From positions 1-5,174 of the forward strand of contig CAIKRN010000080.1 of NCBI GenBank assembly GCA_903829855.1: DNA of 5,174 nt, written 5' to 3'. The position numbers and the translations under genes were made by a program. Below the pieces are notes generated by a model. It did not search any database and was not told the DNA's origin. It saw nothing but the letters and a program-made list of their open reading frames with translations. The DNA is from an uncultured Opitutia bacterium. GTDB taxonomy: Bacteria; Verrucomicrobiota; Verrucomicrobiia; Opitutales; UBA953. This document shows, in pieces, positions 1 through 4,745 of the stretch (its first letter is position 1; every line of letters begins with the position of its first letter).

Positions 1-5
1 CTCAT
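1..5 (-). CDS. possible first codon of the next minus-strand gene (partial)
   Basis: On the minus strand the window ends in ATGAG. The ATG at 5-3 overlaps the TGA stop (4-2) of the 78-residue gene upstream of it. This four-base ATGA overlap is a common sign of translational coupling between consecutive genes of an operon. Only one full codon is visible, so nothing can be said about the product. The upstream stretch is GC-rich without a clear Shine-Dalgarno sequence. The call rests on the overlap alone and could be chance. Confidence 0.3.
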
Positions 6-238
6 GCGCCGCGCCCGCAGGTCCCCGCACCTGGTTTGCCGCCCTGGAGAAAGACCAAGGCCTTTTCATAGGAGCGACGGCGGAGATAGTGATCGAGGTC
101 GCCGGGCAGACCCGAGTCGGCCGTCGCCACCTCCGCATCCAACGACCGGATGCAGTCCAAAAGACCCTGCTGGCTGAGGCCGGGCTGAGCCAAGCTTTGG
201 AGGGCCTCCAGGATACGTTGTTCGCGGACAGGGTCCAT
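2..238 (-). CDS. small hypothetical protein, 78 residues, probably helical
   Basis: I do not recognise this protein. It is complete, with ATG at 238-236 and TGA at 4-2. The sequence suggests three amphipathic helices, about residues 4-18, 22-40 and 46-65, followed by a Gly-rich tail (66-78). The most distinctive segment is DHYLRRRSYEKALVFLQG (49-66), a basic patch followed by a hydrophobic helix. There is no signal peptide, membrane segment, metal-binding cluster or known catalytic motif. Codons are rich in G/C at the third position, like the other genes here, which supports real coding. The stop overlaps the ATG of a following minus-strand gene, so it is probably the first gene of a leftward operon, divergent from the tRNA-Val/ilvNC unit. 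The start is the only in-frame ATG near the end of the open frame. A hairpin abuts it. An opposing open frame at 89-349 on the plus strand is judged spurious. Confidence 0.6.
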   Translation of the reverse strand: MDPVREQRILEALQSLAQPGLSQQGLLDCIRSLDAEVATADSGLPGDLDHYLRRRSYEKALVFLQGGKPGAGTCGRGA

Positions 239-260
239 TTGCCCGCAGATTGCGGGTCAA
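239..260 (-). promoter_or_regulatory. hairpin abutting the start codon of the 78-residue gene
   Basis: An inverted repeat (plus strand 239-247 with 251-256 and 258-260) can fold into a nine-pair stem with one bulged base (257) and a three-base loop (248-250). In the minus-strand transcript it would end directly against the AUG at 238, covering the place where a ribosome-binding site should lie. It could therefore modulate translation initiation of the small gene. There is no T-run after it in either direction, so it is not an intrinsic terminator. The role is inference. Confidence 0.3.
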
Positions 261-297
261 ACAGGCCCGGGGCAAGCCTGCGGGGTGGTTTTCATAG

Positions 298-327
298 TGG
301 ACAAAAGGCGGGGGGCTTCCCTATACC
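298..327 (+). promoter_or_regulatory. sigma70-type promoter for tRNA-Val (and probably ilvNC)
   Basis: A -35-like TGGACA (298-303, five of six to TTGACA) is followed by an 18-base spacer and a -10-like TATACC (322-327, TATA plus two mismatches). A transcript would start near 334, about six bases before the mature tRNA 5' end at 340, a short leader as expected for a stable-RNA gene. No terminator separates the tRNA from ilvN, so the same promoter may drive the biosynthetic genes. A weak extra -10-like AATAAT at 423-428 has no matching -35. Confidence 0.55.
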
Positions 328-339
328 AACCCTTCCTCT

Positions 340-413
340 GGATGGATAGCTCAGTTGGTTAGAGCGTCTGCTTTACACGCAGAATGTCGTGGGTTCGAGT
401 CCCTCTCCGTCCA
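340..413 (+). tRNA. tRNA-Val, anticodon TAC
   Basis: This is a full cloverleaf of 74 bases. The acceptor stem is 340-346 paired with 406-412, with one G-T wobble. The D stem is GCTC 349-352 with GAGC 362-365, and its loop contains GG. The anticodon stem is 367-371 with 379-383, enclosing loop TTTACAC, so the anticodon is TAC (374-376), which reads GUA and wobble valine codons. The variable loop is 384-388. The T arm is 389-405 with loop TTCGAGT. The discriminator is A413. The 3' CCA is not encoded (CCC follows), so CCA must be added after transcription. One T-stem pair is a T-T mismatch (390 with 404). It lies 27 bases upstream of ilvN in the same direction, with a promoter just upstream. Confidence 0.97.
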
Positions 414-440
414 CCCCTTCCAAATAATTCTCAAGTCGCC

Positions 441-956
441 ATGACGCCCCCCAAGAAGAAGCACACGCTCTCCGCCCTCGTCGAAAACAAATTCGGCGTC
501 CTGGCACGTGTCGCCGGCATGCTCTCCGGGCGCGGCTTCAACATTGAGACCCTCAACGTCGGGCCGACCCACGATCCGGCGTATTCGCGGATCACTGCGA
601 CCGTCGTCGCCGATGACGCCGCCCTCGACCGTTGCGTCAAGGCCCTCGATAAACTGATCAACGTCATCACCGTCAATGACTTCTCCCGCGAGGAAGTCGA
701 CCACGTCGCCCGCGAGCTCATCCTCGTGAAGGTGAAGTCCGACAAGAAGACCCGCACCGAGATTCTCGAGATTGCTGGCCTCTTCCGGGCCAAGGTTGTC
801 GACGTTTCGCACGATTCCCTGCTCATCGAGTTCACGGGCAACGTGACGAAGATCTCTGCCTTCCTCGATCTCATCGAGCACTTCGGTATCATTGAAACCG
901 CCCGCACCGGCGCCGTCGCCCTGACGCGCGGCCGCAAGAAGGCCTCCGCCGAATAA
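441..956 (+). CDS. ilvN: acetolactate synthase small (regulatory) subunit
   Basis: IlvN/IlvH is the regulatory subunit of acetohydroxyacid synthase, the first common enzyme of valine, leucine and isoleucine synthesis. It activates the catalytic subunit IlvB and carries feedback inhibition by valine. The product is 171 residues, near the usual 160-175. An N-terminal ACT domain spans about residues 8-83 (HTLSALVENKFGVLARVAG, then SGRGFNIETLNVGPT), and a C-terminal small-subunit domain covers about 88-165 (ELILVKVKS, FRAKVVDVS, ending TGAVALTRG). Gly19 and Asn34 match E. coli IlvH Gly14 and Asn29, which I recall as valine-site residues, so valine sensitivity is likely. The ATG at 441 is chosen because the in-frame ATG at 384 lies inside the tRNA and the ACT domain starts right after 441. 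There is no Shine-Dalgarno sequence. Unusually, ilvB is not directly upstream; tRNA-Val is. ilvC follows after 27 bases. Confidence 0.96.
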   Translation: MTPPKKKHTLSALVENKFGVLARVAGMLSGRGFNIETLNVGPTHDPAYSRITATVVADDAALDRCVKALDKLINVITVNDFSREEVDHVARELILVKVKSDKKTRTEILEIAGLFRAKVVDVSHDSLLIEFTGNVTKISAFLDLIEHFGIIETARTGAVALTRGRKKASAE

Positions 957-983
957 TCCCTCCCCCTTTTCCACCAAACACCA

Positions 984-2021
984 ATGCCTGCCAAAGTGTA
1001 CACCGATAAGGACGCCGATCTCGGCTTCCTGAAGAACAAGACCCTCGCCGTTCTCGGCTTCGGTTCCCAGGGACATTCCCACGCGATGAACCTCCGCGAC
1101 AGCGGATTGAACGTCATCGTGGGCCTGTACAAGGGTTCCAAGTCCGCCGCCGCCGCGAAGAAAAAGGGTTTCAAGGTCTATGAGACCGCCGAAGCCGTTC
1201 GCCGCGCCGACGTCATGCTCGTGGGCATCCCCGACATGAAGCAGGCTTCCGTCTGGGAAAAGGACATCGCTCCTAACCTCGGCAAGGGTGGCAAGACCGT
1301 CCTCTTCATCCACGGCCTCTCGATTCACTACAAGCTGATCAAGCCTGCCAAGAACGTCGACATCGCCATGGTCGCCCCCAAGGGCCCCGGCCACGTCGTC
1401 CGTGCTCAGTACGTCGAAGGCAAGGGCGTCCCTGCCCTCATCGCCATCCAGCAGGACATCTCTGGTAAGGCCACCAAGACCGCCCTCGCTTGGGCCAAGG
1501 GCATCGGCTCGACCCGTGCTGGCGTCATTAAGACCTCCTTCAAGGAAGAAGCTGAGACCGACCTCTTCGGCGAACAGGCTGTCCTTTGCGGCGGTGCCTC
1601 CGAACTCGTTAAGGTGGGTTACGAAACCCTCGTCGAAGCTGGCTACCAGCCCGAGATGGCCTACTTCGAGTGTCTCCATGAACTGAAGCTCATCGTCGAC
1701 CTGATGGTCGAATCCGGCATCTCCGGCATGCGCTTCTCGATCTCCGAGACCGCCAAGTACGGCGACATCACCCGTGGTCCCCGCGTGATCAACAGCGGCT
1801 CCCGCAAGGCGATGCGCGAGATCCTCAAGGAGATCCAGTCCGGCAAGTTCACCGCCCAGTGGGTCAAGGAATACAAGGGCGGCCTTAAGAACTACAACAA
1901 GCTCCTCAAGAAGGGCGAGAACCACCCGATCGAAAAGACCGGCCAGCGTCTCCGCGCCCTCATGCCCTGGGTCCAGAAGCGCAACATCCGCGGTGCGCAG
2001 GCTGAGTACACGACCAAGTAA
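984..2021 (+). CDS. ilvC: ketol-acid reductoisomerase (class I)
   Basis: This Mg-dependent, NAD(P)H-using cytoplasmic enzyme converts 2-acetolactate or 2-aceto-2-hydroxybutyrate to the dihydroxy acids, the second step of valine/isoleucine synthesis. The length, 345 residues, is typical of the short class I form. The N-terminal Rossmann domain has GFGSQGHSHAMNLRDSG (25-41), cofactor loop GLYKGSKS (47-54), catalytic His110 and APKGPGH (131-137) with Lys133. The C-terminal knotted domain carries the metal and substrate ligands Asp193 and Glu197 (ETDLFGEQ), Glu229 and Glu233 (ECLHELKLIVDL) and Ser254 (SISETA), so the catalytic set is complete. Differences from the consensus I remember are Tyr49 where Arg is usual, PDM instead of PDE (83-85), and HGLSIHY instead of HGFNIHF (110-116). 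The ATG at 984 has a C/A-rich leader and no Shine-Dalgarno sequence. It is probably co-transcribed with ilvN, and a terminator follows. Confidence 0.98.
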   Translation: MPAKVYTDKDADLGFLKNKTLAVLGFGSQGHSHAMNLRDSGLNVIVGLYKGSKSAAAAKKKGFKVYETAEAVRRADVMLVGIPDMKQASVWEKDIAPNLGKGGKTVLFIHGLSIHYKLIKPAKNVDIAMVAPKGPGHVVRAQYVEGKGVPALIAIQQDISGKATKTALAWAKGIGSTRAGVIKTSFKEEAETDLFGEQAVLCGGASELVKVGYETLVEAGYQPEMAYFECLHELKLIVDLMVESGISGMRFSISETAKYGDITRGPRVINSGSRKAMREILKEIQSGKFTAQWVKEYKGGLKNYNKLLKKGENHPIEKTGQRLRALMPWVQKRNIRGAQAEYTTK

Positions 2022-2022
2022 G

Positions 2023-2036
2023 CGGTCGGGCGACCG
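2023..2036 (+). other. small hairpin just after ilvC
   Basis: CGGTC (2023-2027), loop GGGC and GACCG (2032-2036) form a perfect five-pair stem starting one base after the ilvC stop. It sits just before the terminator stem and could protect the 3' end or help transcript release. It may be chance in GC-rich sequence. Confidence 0.35.
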
Positions 2037-2041
2037 AAACC

Positions 2042-2070
2042 AAAGGGCCGATGTAAGTCGGCCCTTTTTT
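2042..2070 (+). terminator. intrinsic terminator of the tRNA-Val/ilvN/ilvC unit
   Basis: A ten-pair stem AAAGGGCCGA (2042-2051) with TCGGCCCTTT (2058-2067) encloses loop TGTAAG. The seven pairs nearest the loop are an uninterrupted, mostly GC core, and a run of six T ends at 2070. It lies 20 bases after the ilvC stop, which is classic rho-independent geometry. On the minus strand the stem is not followed by a clean T-run, so it mainly acts rightward. Confidence 0.9.
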
Positions 2071-2108
2071 GTGCCCAAAAACCAGCCGTCCGGGGACGCA
2101 GCATCCAA

Positions 2109-2146
2109 GGGGTTGCCAAGCGAAGGCAAAAGGCTTGGCTGTCCCC
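2109..2146 (+). promoter_or_regulatory. leader hairpin before the DUF485/symporter genes
   Basis: A seven-pair perfect stem GCCAAGC (2115-2121) with GCTTGGC (2133-2139) has an 11-base purine-rich loop (GAAGGCAAAAG). It is extended, across a small internal loop, by GGGG (2109-2112) with CCCC (2143-2146). It ends six bases before the ATG at 2153, and no T-run follows. It would form in the 5' leader of the symporter operon and could control translation. The only AAGG-like ribosome-binding candidates lie in and beside its loop. A TTGCCA at 2113-2118 resembles a -35 box but no fitting -10 is seen, so I cannot place the promoter. I recognise no riboswitch class. Confidence 0.4.
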
Positions 2147-2152
2147 ACCCCC

Positions 2153-2467
2153 ATGAGAGAGCCCACCTCCCCCACCCCGGTCGACATCCATTCGGATGCG
2201 TTCTTGGCGCGCATGATGCGTGACCAGTTGAAACTCTCCATCGCCTGCGCGCTGTGCTTCGTCGTGGCGCTCGTCGCGCTGCCGCTGCTGAACTACTTCC
2301 AGCCCGCGTTCATGGCCCAACGCATCTTCGGCTTCACGCTCACGTGGCTGATCCTCGGCGTGCTCTTCTTCCCTTTCGTCTGGGTCATTTCCTACGTCTT
2401 CATCAAGCGCTCCATCGCACTGGAGAACGCCGAAGCCCAAGCCGCCCAGGACGGCCAGACCAAGTAA
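2153..2467 (+). CDS. DUF485-type small membrane protein, symporter partner
   Basis: This 104-residue inner-membrane protein has two predicted membrane segments, about residues 27-47 and 60-84. They are joined by a short loop with QPAFMAQ (50-56), and a charged Ala/Gln-rich C-terminal tail starts after FIKRS (83-87). Size, two-helix layout and position directly before a sodium:solute symporter fit the DUF485 family (YjcH-like), usually encoded with ActP-type permeases. The biochemical role of this family is poorly defined; an accessory subunit of the transporter is the usual guess. DUF4212, the small partner of another symporter group, is the alternative, but its usual N-terminal YWR motif is absent. 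The open frame extends upstream to a TTG at 2069 inside the terminator T-run. The ATG at 2153 is preferred because the family-like part (IHSDAFLARMMRDQ) starts soon after it. Only one base separates it from the symporter gene, which suggests coupled translation. Confidence 0.85.
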   Translation: MREPTSPTPVDIHSDAFLARMMRDQLKLSIACALCFVVALVALPLLNYFQPAFMAQRIFGFTLTWLILGVLFFPFVWVISYVFIKRSIALENAEAQAAQDGQTK

Positions 2468-2468
2468 C

Positions 2469-4316
2469 ATGAACACCCTCCTTCTCGCCACAGAAGCCAC
2501 CAAGGGCATCGACCCTTGGATTGCGATCTGCTCGCTCGCTACCGTCGCCATCACCGTCGGCATGGGTTTCTGGACCGCCGGAAAATCCAAGAGCGCGGGC
2601 GACTTCTTCGTGGCAGGCCGTTCGGTCTCCGTCGGCTGGAACGCCTCTGCTATCTCGGGGGAATACCTCTCCGCTGCGTCCTTCATGGGCGTGGCAGGTA
2701 TGGTCATGGCTACCGGCTACGACGCACTCTGGTATCCGGTCTGCTACGCCTGCGGCTACCTGTTCCTGCTGCTCTTCATCGCCGGCCCGCTGCGCCGCTT
2801 CGGTGCCTACACCATCCCGGATTTCGCGGAAGGCCGTTATGATTCGCCGATGTTCCGCAAAATCGCGGTCTGCTTCGTGCTCTTCATCGGTTTCTTCTAC
2901 ACCATGCCGCAGATGAAGGGTGCTGGCACAACGCTGGCTTACATCTTCCCCGGCCTGCCCTATTGGGCCGGCGTGGTCGTCGTCGGCGCCGTCATCACGC
3001 TCAACGTGTCGCTTGGTGGTATGAAGGGTATCACGCTCGTCCAAGCCTTCCAATATTGGCTGAAGGTTTTCGCTATCACCGTGCCGATCTTTGTCTTGGC
3101 CTCGCTTGTCGGCCATTACCAACAGCACCTCGCGGCCAATAAGACTAGCCAGGAAACGGTGGCCGCCGCGCCGGCGGGCATCGAGCGCAAGGCCCTGCCG
3201 GCCAAGGCGCCCAAGGATGAGGCCTGGATCGCCCCGTTCGGCAAGCTCACCACCAAGGCCCTCGATGCATCTATCGTCGCCGCCAAGACGCCTGAGGCGA
3301 AAGCGGAACTTGAGGCGAATAAGAAGCCCTACTCGCTCCTTTACACCTATTCGCTGATCATCGCACTCGTCTGTGGCACCGCCGGTCTACCGCACATCCT
3401 TGTCCGCTTCTATACCAACCCAGACGGCGTCGCCGCCAAACGCACCACGATGTGGGTGATGATTCTGATTGGTGTCTTCTACGTCTTCCCGCCCGTCTAT
3501 GGAGTCATCGGACGCTCACTGACACCAGAGCTCTACGATGCCGTCGGCGCCAAGGGCACCGACAAAGTCGTGCTCGAGCTGCCCACACTACTTGCTGGTC
3601 GAGACCATCCGCTCCTTGGCTCCATTCTCTCGGGCATCACCTGTGCAGGCGCCTTCGCCGCGTTTATGTCCACCTTCTCCGGACTGCTCGTCTCGATGTC
3701 CAGTGCCCTCGCGCACGACATCTACGGACGCATGTTGAAGCCCGGGGCCTCGCCGGAACAACGCCTCAAGGCATTCAAGTGGTCGGCGCTCATCGTTGGC
3801 CTCGTAGCCGTCGGCCTCGGATCGCAGGTCGAAGCACTGGAAATCAACTTCATGGTCGGCCAGGCTTTCGCCATCGCAGCGGCCAGCTACTTCCCCTTGC
3901 TCTTCATGAGCGTCTGGTGGCGCGGCATGACCATGCGTGGTGCGGCCACGGGCATGCTCGTCGGCGGGCTCAGCGCCCTGGCATCCATCACCTTGACTTC
4001 GATTTCTGACGTCGCCGTCGCCAAGGCGAAGAAGATCGCCGATGCCGCGGAACTTTCGGCTTACTGGGCCGATCACCCGCTCGCTAAGACCATCGCGGAT
4101 TATTGGGTCGCCCACCCGCTCGCCCGCATCCTTTGCGAACAGCCCGCCATCTGGGCCGTGCCGCTCTCGATCATCTTGATGATTGTGGTTTCAAAAGCCA
4201 CCGAGGCCACCGTACCGGCGGATGTACGCATGAAAATGCTCGTCCTCCATGCCCCAGAAGCCCTGGGCCTGAAACAGGAATACATCAAGGAGCACGAAGG
4301 TCTCGGCGGCCACTGA
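2469..4316 (+). CDS. sodium:solute symporter, acetate/monocarboxylate permease type
   Basis: This 615-residue protein of the SSS family probably imports a small organic acid with Na+. About 13 membrane segments are visible (roughly 15-36, 52-80, 83-105, 130-146, 164-182, 190-212, 290-310, 327-346, 383-417, 436-452, 461-485, 488-512, 559-576). Family-like motifs are SGEYLSAASFMG (63-74), GLPHILVRFYTNPDG (306-320) and AGAFAAFMSTFSGLLVSMSS (393-412). Ser401/Thr402 lie where I would place the Na+ site by analogy with vSGLT. The second and third motifs recall symporters often annotated as cation/acetate symporter. Two hydrophilic stretches stand out: 217-288 (Ala/Lys-rich) and 513-558, which holds a short internal repeat. 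ActP of E. coli is about 550 residues, so these loops account for much of the extra length. The DUF485 partner lies one base upstream. There is no acetyl-CoA synthetase gene next to it, so acetate is only one candidate substrate. Confidence 0.94.
   Translation: MNTLLLATEATKGIDPWIAICSLATVAITVGMGFWTAGKSKSAGDFFVAGRSVSVGWNASAISGEYLSAASFMGVAGMVMATGYDALWYPVCYACGYLFLLLFIAGPLRRFGAYTIPDFAEGRYDSPMFRKIAVCFVLFIGFFYTMPQMKGAGTTLAYIFPGLPYWAGVVVVGAVITLNVSLGGMKGITLVQAFQYWLKVFAITVPIFVLASLVGHYQQHLAANKTSQETVAAAPAGIERKALPAKAPKDEAWIAPFGKLTTKALDASIVAAKTPEAKAELEANKKPYSLLYTYSLIIALVCGTAGLPHILVRFYTNPDGVAAKRTTMWVMILIGVFYVFPPVYGVIGRSLTPELYDAVGAKGTDKVVLELPTLLAGRDHPLLGSILSGITCAGAFAAFMSTFSGLLVSMSSALAHDIYGRMLKPGASPEQRLKAFKWSALIVGLVAVGLGSQVEALEINFMVGQAFAIAAASYFPLLFMSVWWRGMTMRGAATGMLVGGLSALASITLTSISDVAVAKAKKIADAAELSAYWADHPLAKTIADYWVAHPLARILCEQPAIWAVPLSIILMIVVSKATEATVPADVRMKMLVLHAPEALGLKQEYIKEHEGLGGH
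4062..4139 (+). repeat. imperfect 39-base tandem repeat inside the symporter gene
   Basis: Two adjacent 39-base units (4062-4100 and 4101-4139) encode YWADHPLAKTIAD (residues 532-544) and YWVAHPLARILCE (545-557). By my base-by-base count 24 of 39 bases match, 19 of them in the first 24. It lies in the hydrophilic stretch before the last membrane segment and keeps the frame. It looks like an old in-frame duplication, but convergent composition is possible. Confidence 0.4.
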
Positions 4317-4321
4317 GCACG

Positions 4322-4354
4322 GTTTCCGGGCGGATTATTCCCGTCCCGGGAAAC
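4322..4354 (+). other. imperfect hairpin after the symporter gene
   Basis: GTTTCCGGG (4322-4330) can pair with CCC-GGAAAC (4345-4354) with one bulged G (4348) and a 14-base loop. It starts five bases after the symporter stop. The bases after it (TTGAATCTTGG) are not a T-run, so it is at most a weak or factor-assisted terminator. It may instead stabilise the 3' end of the symporter message and separate its expression from the following genes. Confidence 0.3.
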
Positions 4355-4396
4355 TTGAATCTTGGAAGTCGGCCCGGGGGCGTCTTTGCTTTGGGC

Positions 4397-4744
4397 GTGC
4401 CAACTGAACTGAGTGAAGACGACTCCCGCGCCTACGGCGTGGTTCAGGCGTTCTCGCTCTTTTTGGCAGCGGGTACGCTTTACGCCGCCTACCTGATGAC
4501 GCGCCAAGCGGCACCCGTCTTTCTGGGGCAGGTCACGGACCCTTATGACCGAGTGGTATGGGTCGGCGTGGGCGTCGGCATCCCGACCGCCCTCTGTGGA
4601 GCCGTCATCGCCATGATGGCCGCCCAGCAACGCCGCTGGGATTTCCTGCGCATCGCCGCCACCACCCTGCTCATCGGCAACCTCGGCATTCCCCTGACCT
4701 GGGGCGTGCTATGGCTGATGCGCCAAGGCTACCTCCCTCTCTGA
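4397..4744 (+). CDS. hypothetical three-helix membrane protein
   Basis: I do not recognise this protein. From the GTG at 4397 it has 115 residues: a short acidic N-terminus (PTELSEDDSR), then three predicted membrane segments at about 12-34, 53-75 and 84-108. The loops contain TRQAAPVFLGQVTDPYDR (35-52) and a basic QQRRWD turn (77-82). No catalytic or cofactor motif is visible. The start is uncertain. There is no ATG between the symporter stop and the first helix. In-frame candidates are GTG 4397, TTG 4391 (about ten bases after a GGGGG run) and TTG 4355. GTG 4397 gives a compact N-terminus, and no start has a clear Shine-Dalgarno sequence. The open frame runs upstream into the symporter gene, but that part has no membrane-protein character and is judged non-coding. 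One base separates its stop from hemC, so the two are probably translated together. Whether it acts in tetrapyrrole metabolism is unknown. Confidence 0.7.
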   Translation: MPTELSEDDSRAYGVVQAFSLFLAAGTLYAAYLMTRQAAPVFLGQVTDPYDRVVWVGVGVGIPTALCGAVIAMMAAQQRRWDFLRIAATTLLIGNLGIPLTWGVLWLMRQGYLPL

Positions 4745-4745
4745 T

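Noticed and set aside
89..349. Plus-strand 86-codon open frame opposite the small leftward gene
   Set aside because: It ends inside the tRNA, overlaps the promoter and has no family-like sequence; the minus-strand frame has better codon character and an operon-like overlap.
394..428. Internal promoter between tRNA-Val and ilvN
   Set aside because: AATAAT at 423-428 resembles a -10 box, but the only -35 candidate (TTCGAG at 394) matches poorly and sits in the tRNA T loop at too long a spacing.
384..440. N-terminal extension of ilvN from the ATG at 384
   Set aside because: The ATG lies inside the tRNA variable loop and the extra residues are translated tRNA; the ACT domain begins just after the ATG at 441.
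414..440. Valine-leader-peptide attenuator before ilvN
   Set aside because: The gap is 27 bases, with no run of Val/Leu/Ile codons and no terminator/antiterminator pair.
351..2129. A 592-codon open frame on the minus strand opposite tRNA-Val, ilvN and ilvC
   Set aside because: It is antisense to two certain genes and to the tRNA. Its protein is low-complexity Asp/Gly/Leu/Val-rich, as expected from the complement of GC-biased codons, and has no domain.
1892..3128. Minus-strand open frames of 241 and 271 codons opposite ilvC, the DUF485 gene and the symporter
   Set aside because: They are shadows of the GC-rich plus-strand genes, with charged or low-complexity translations and no motifs.
3452..4009. 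Plus-strand 185-codon open frame inside the symporter gene
   Set aside because: It is a different frame of a clear membrane-protein gene and gives an Arg/His-rich translation typical of out-of-frame GC-rich DNA.
4103..4396. Long N-terminal extension of the 115-residue membrane protein into the symporter gene
   Set aside because: That part overlaps the symporter's last membrane segment in another frame and reads as Arg/Pro/His-rich non-coding sequence.
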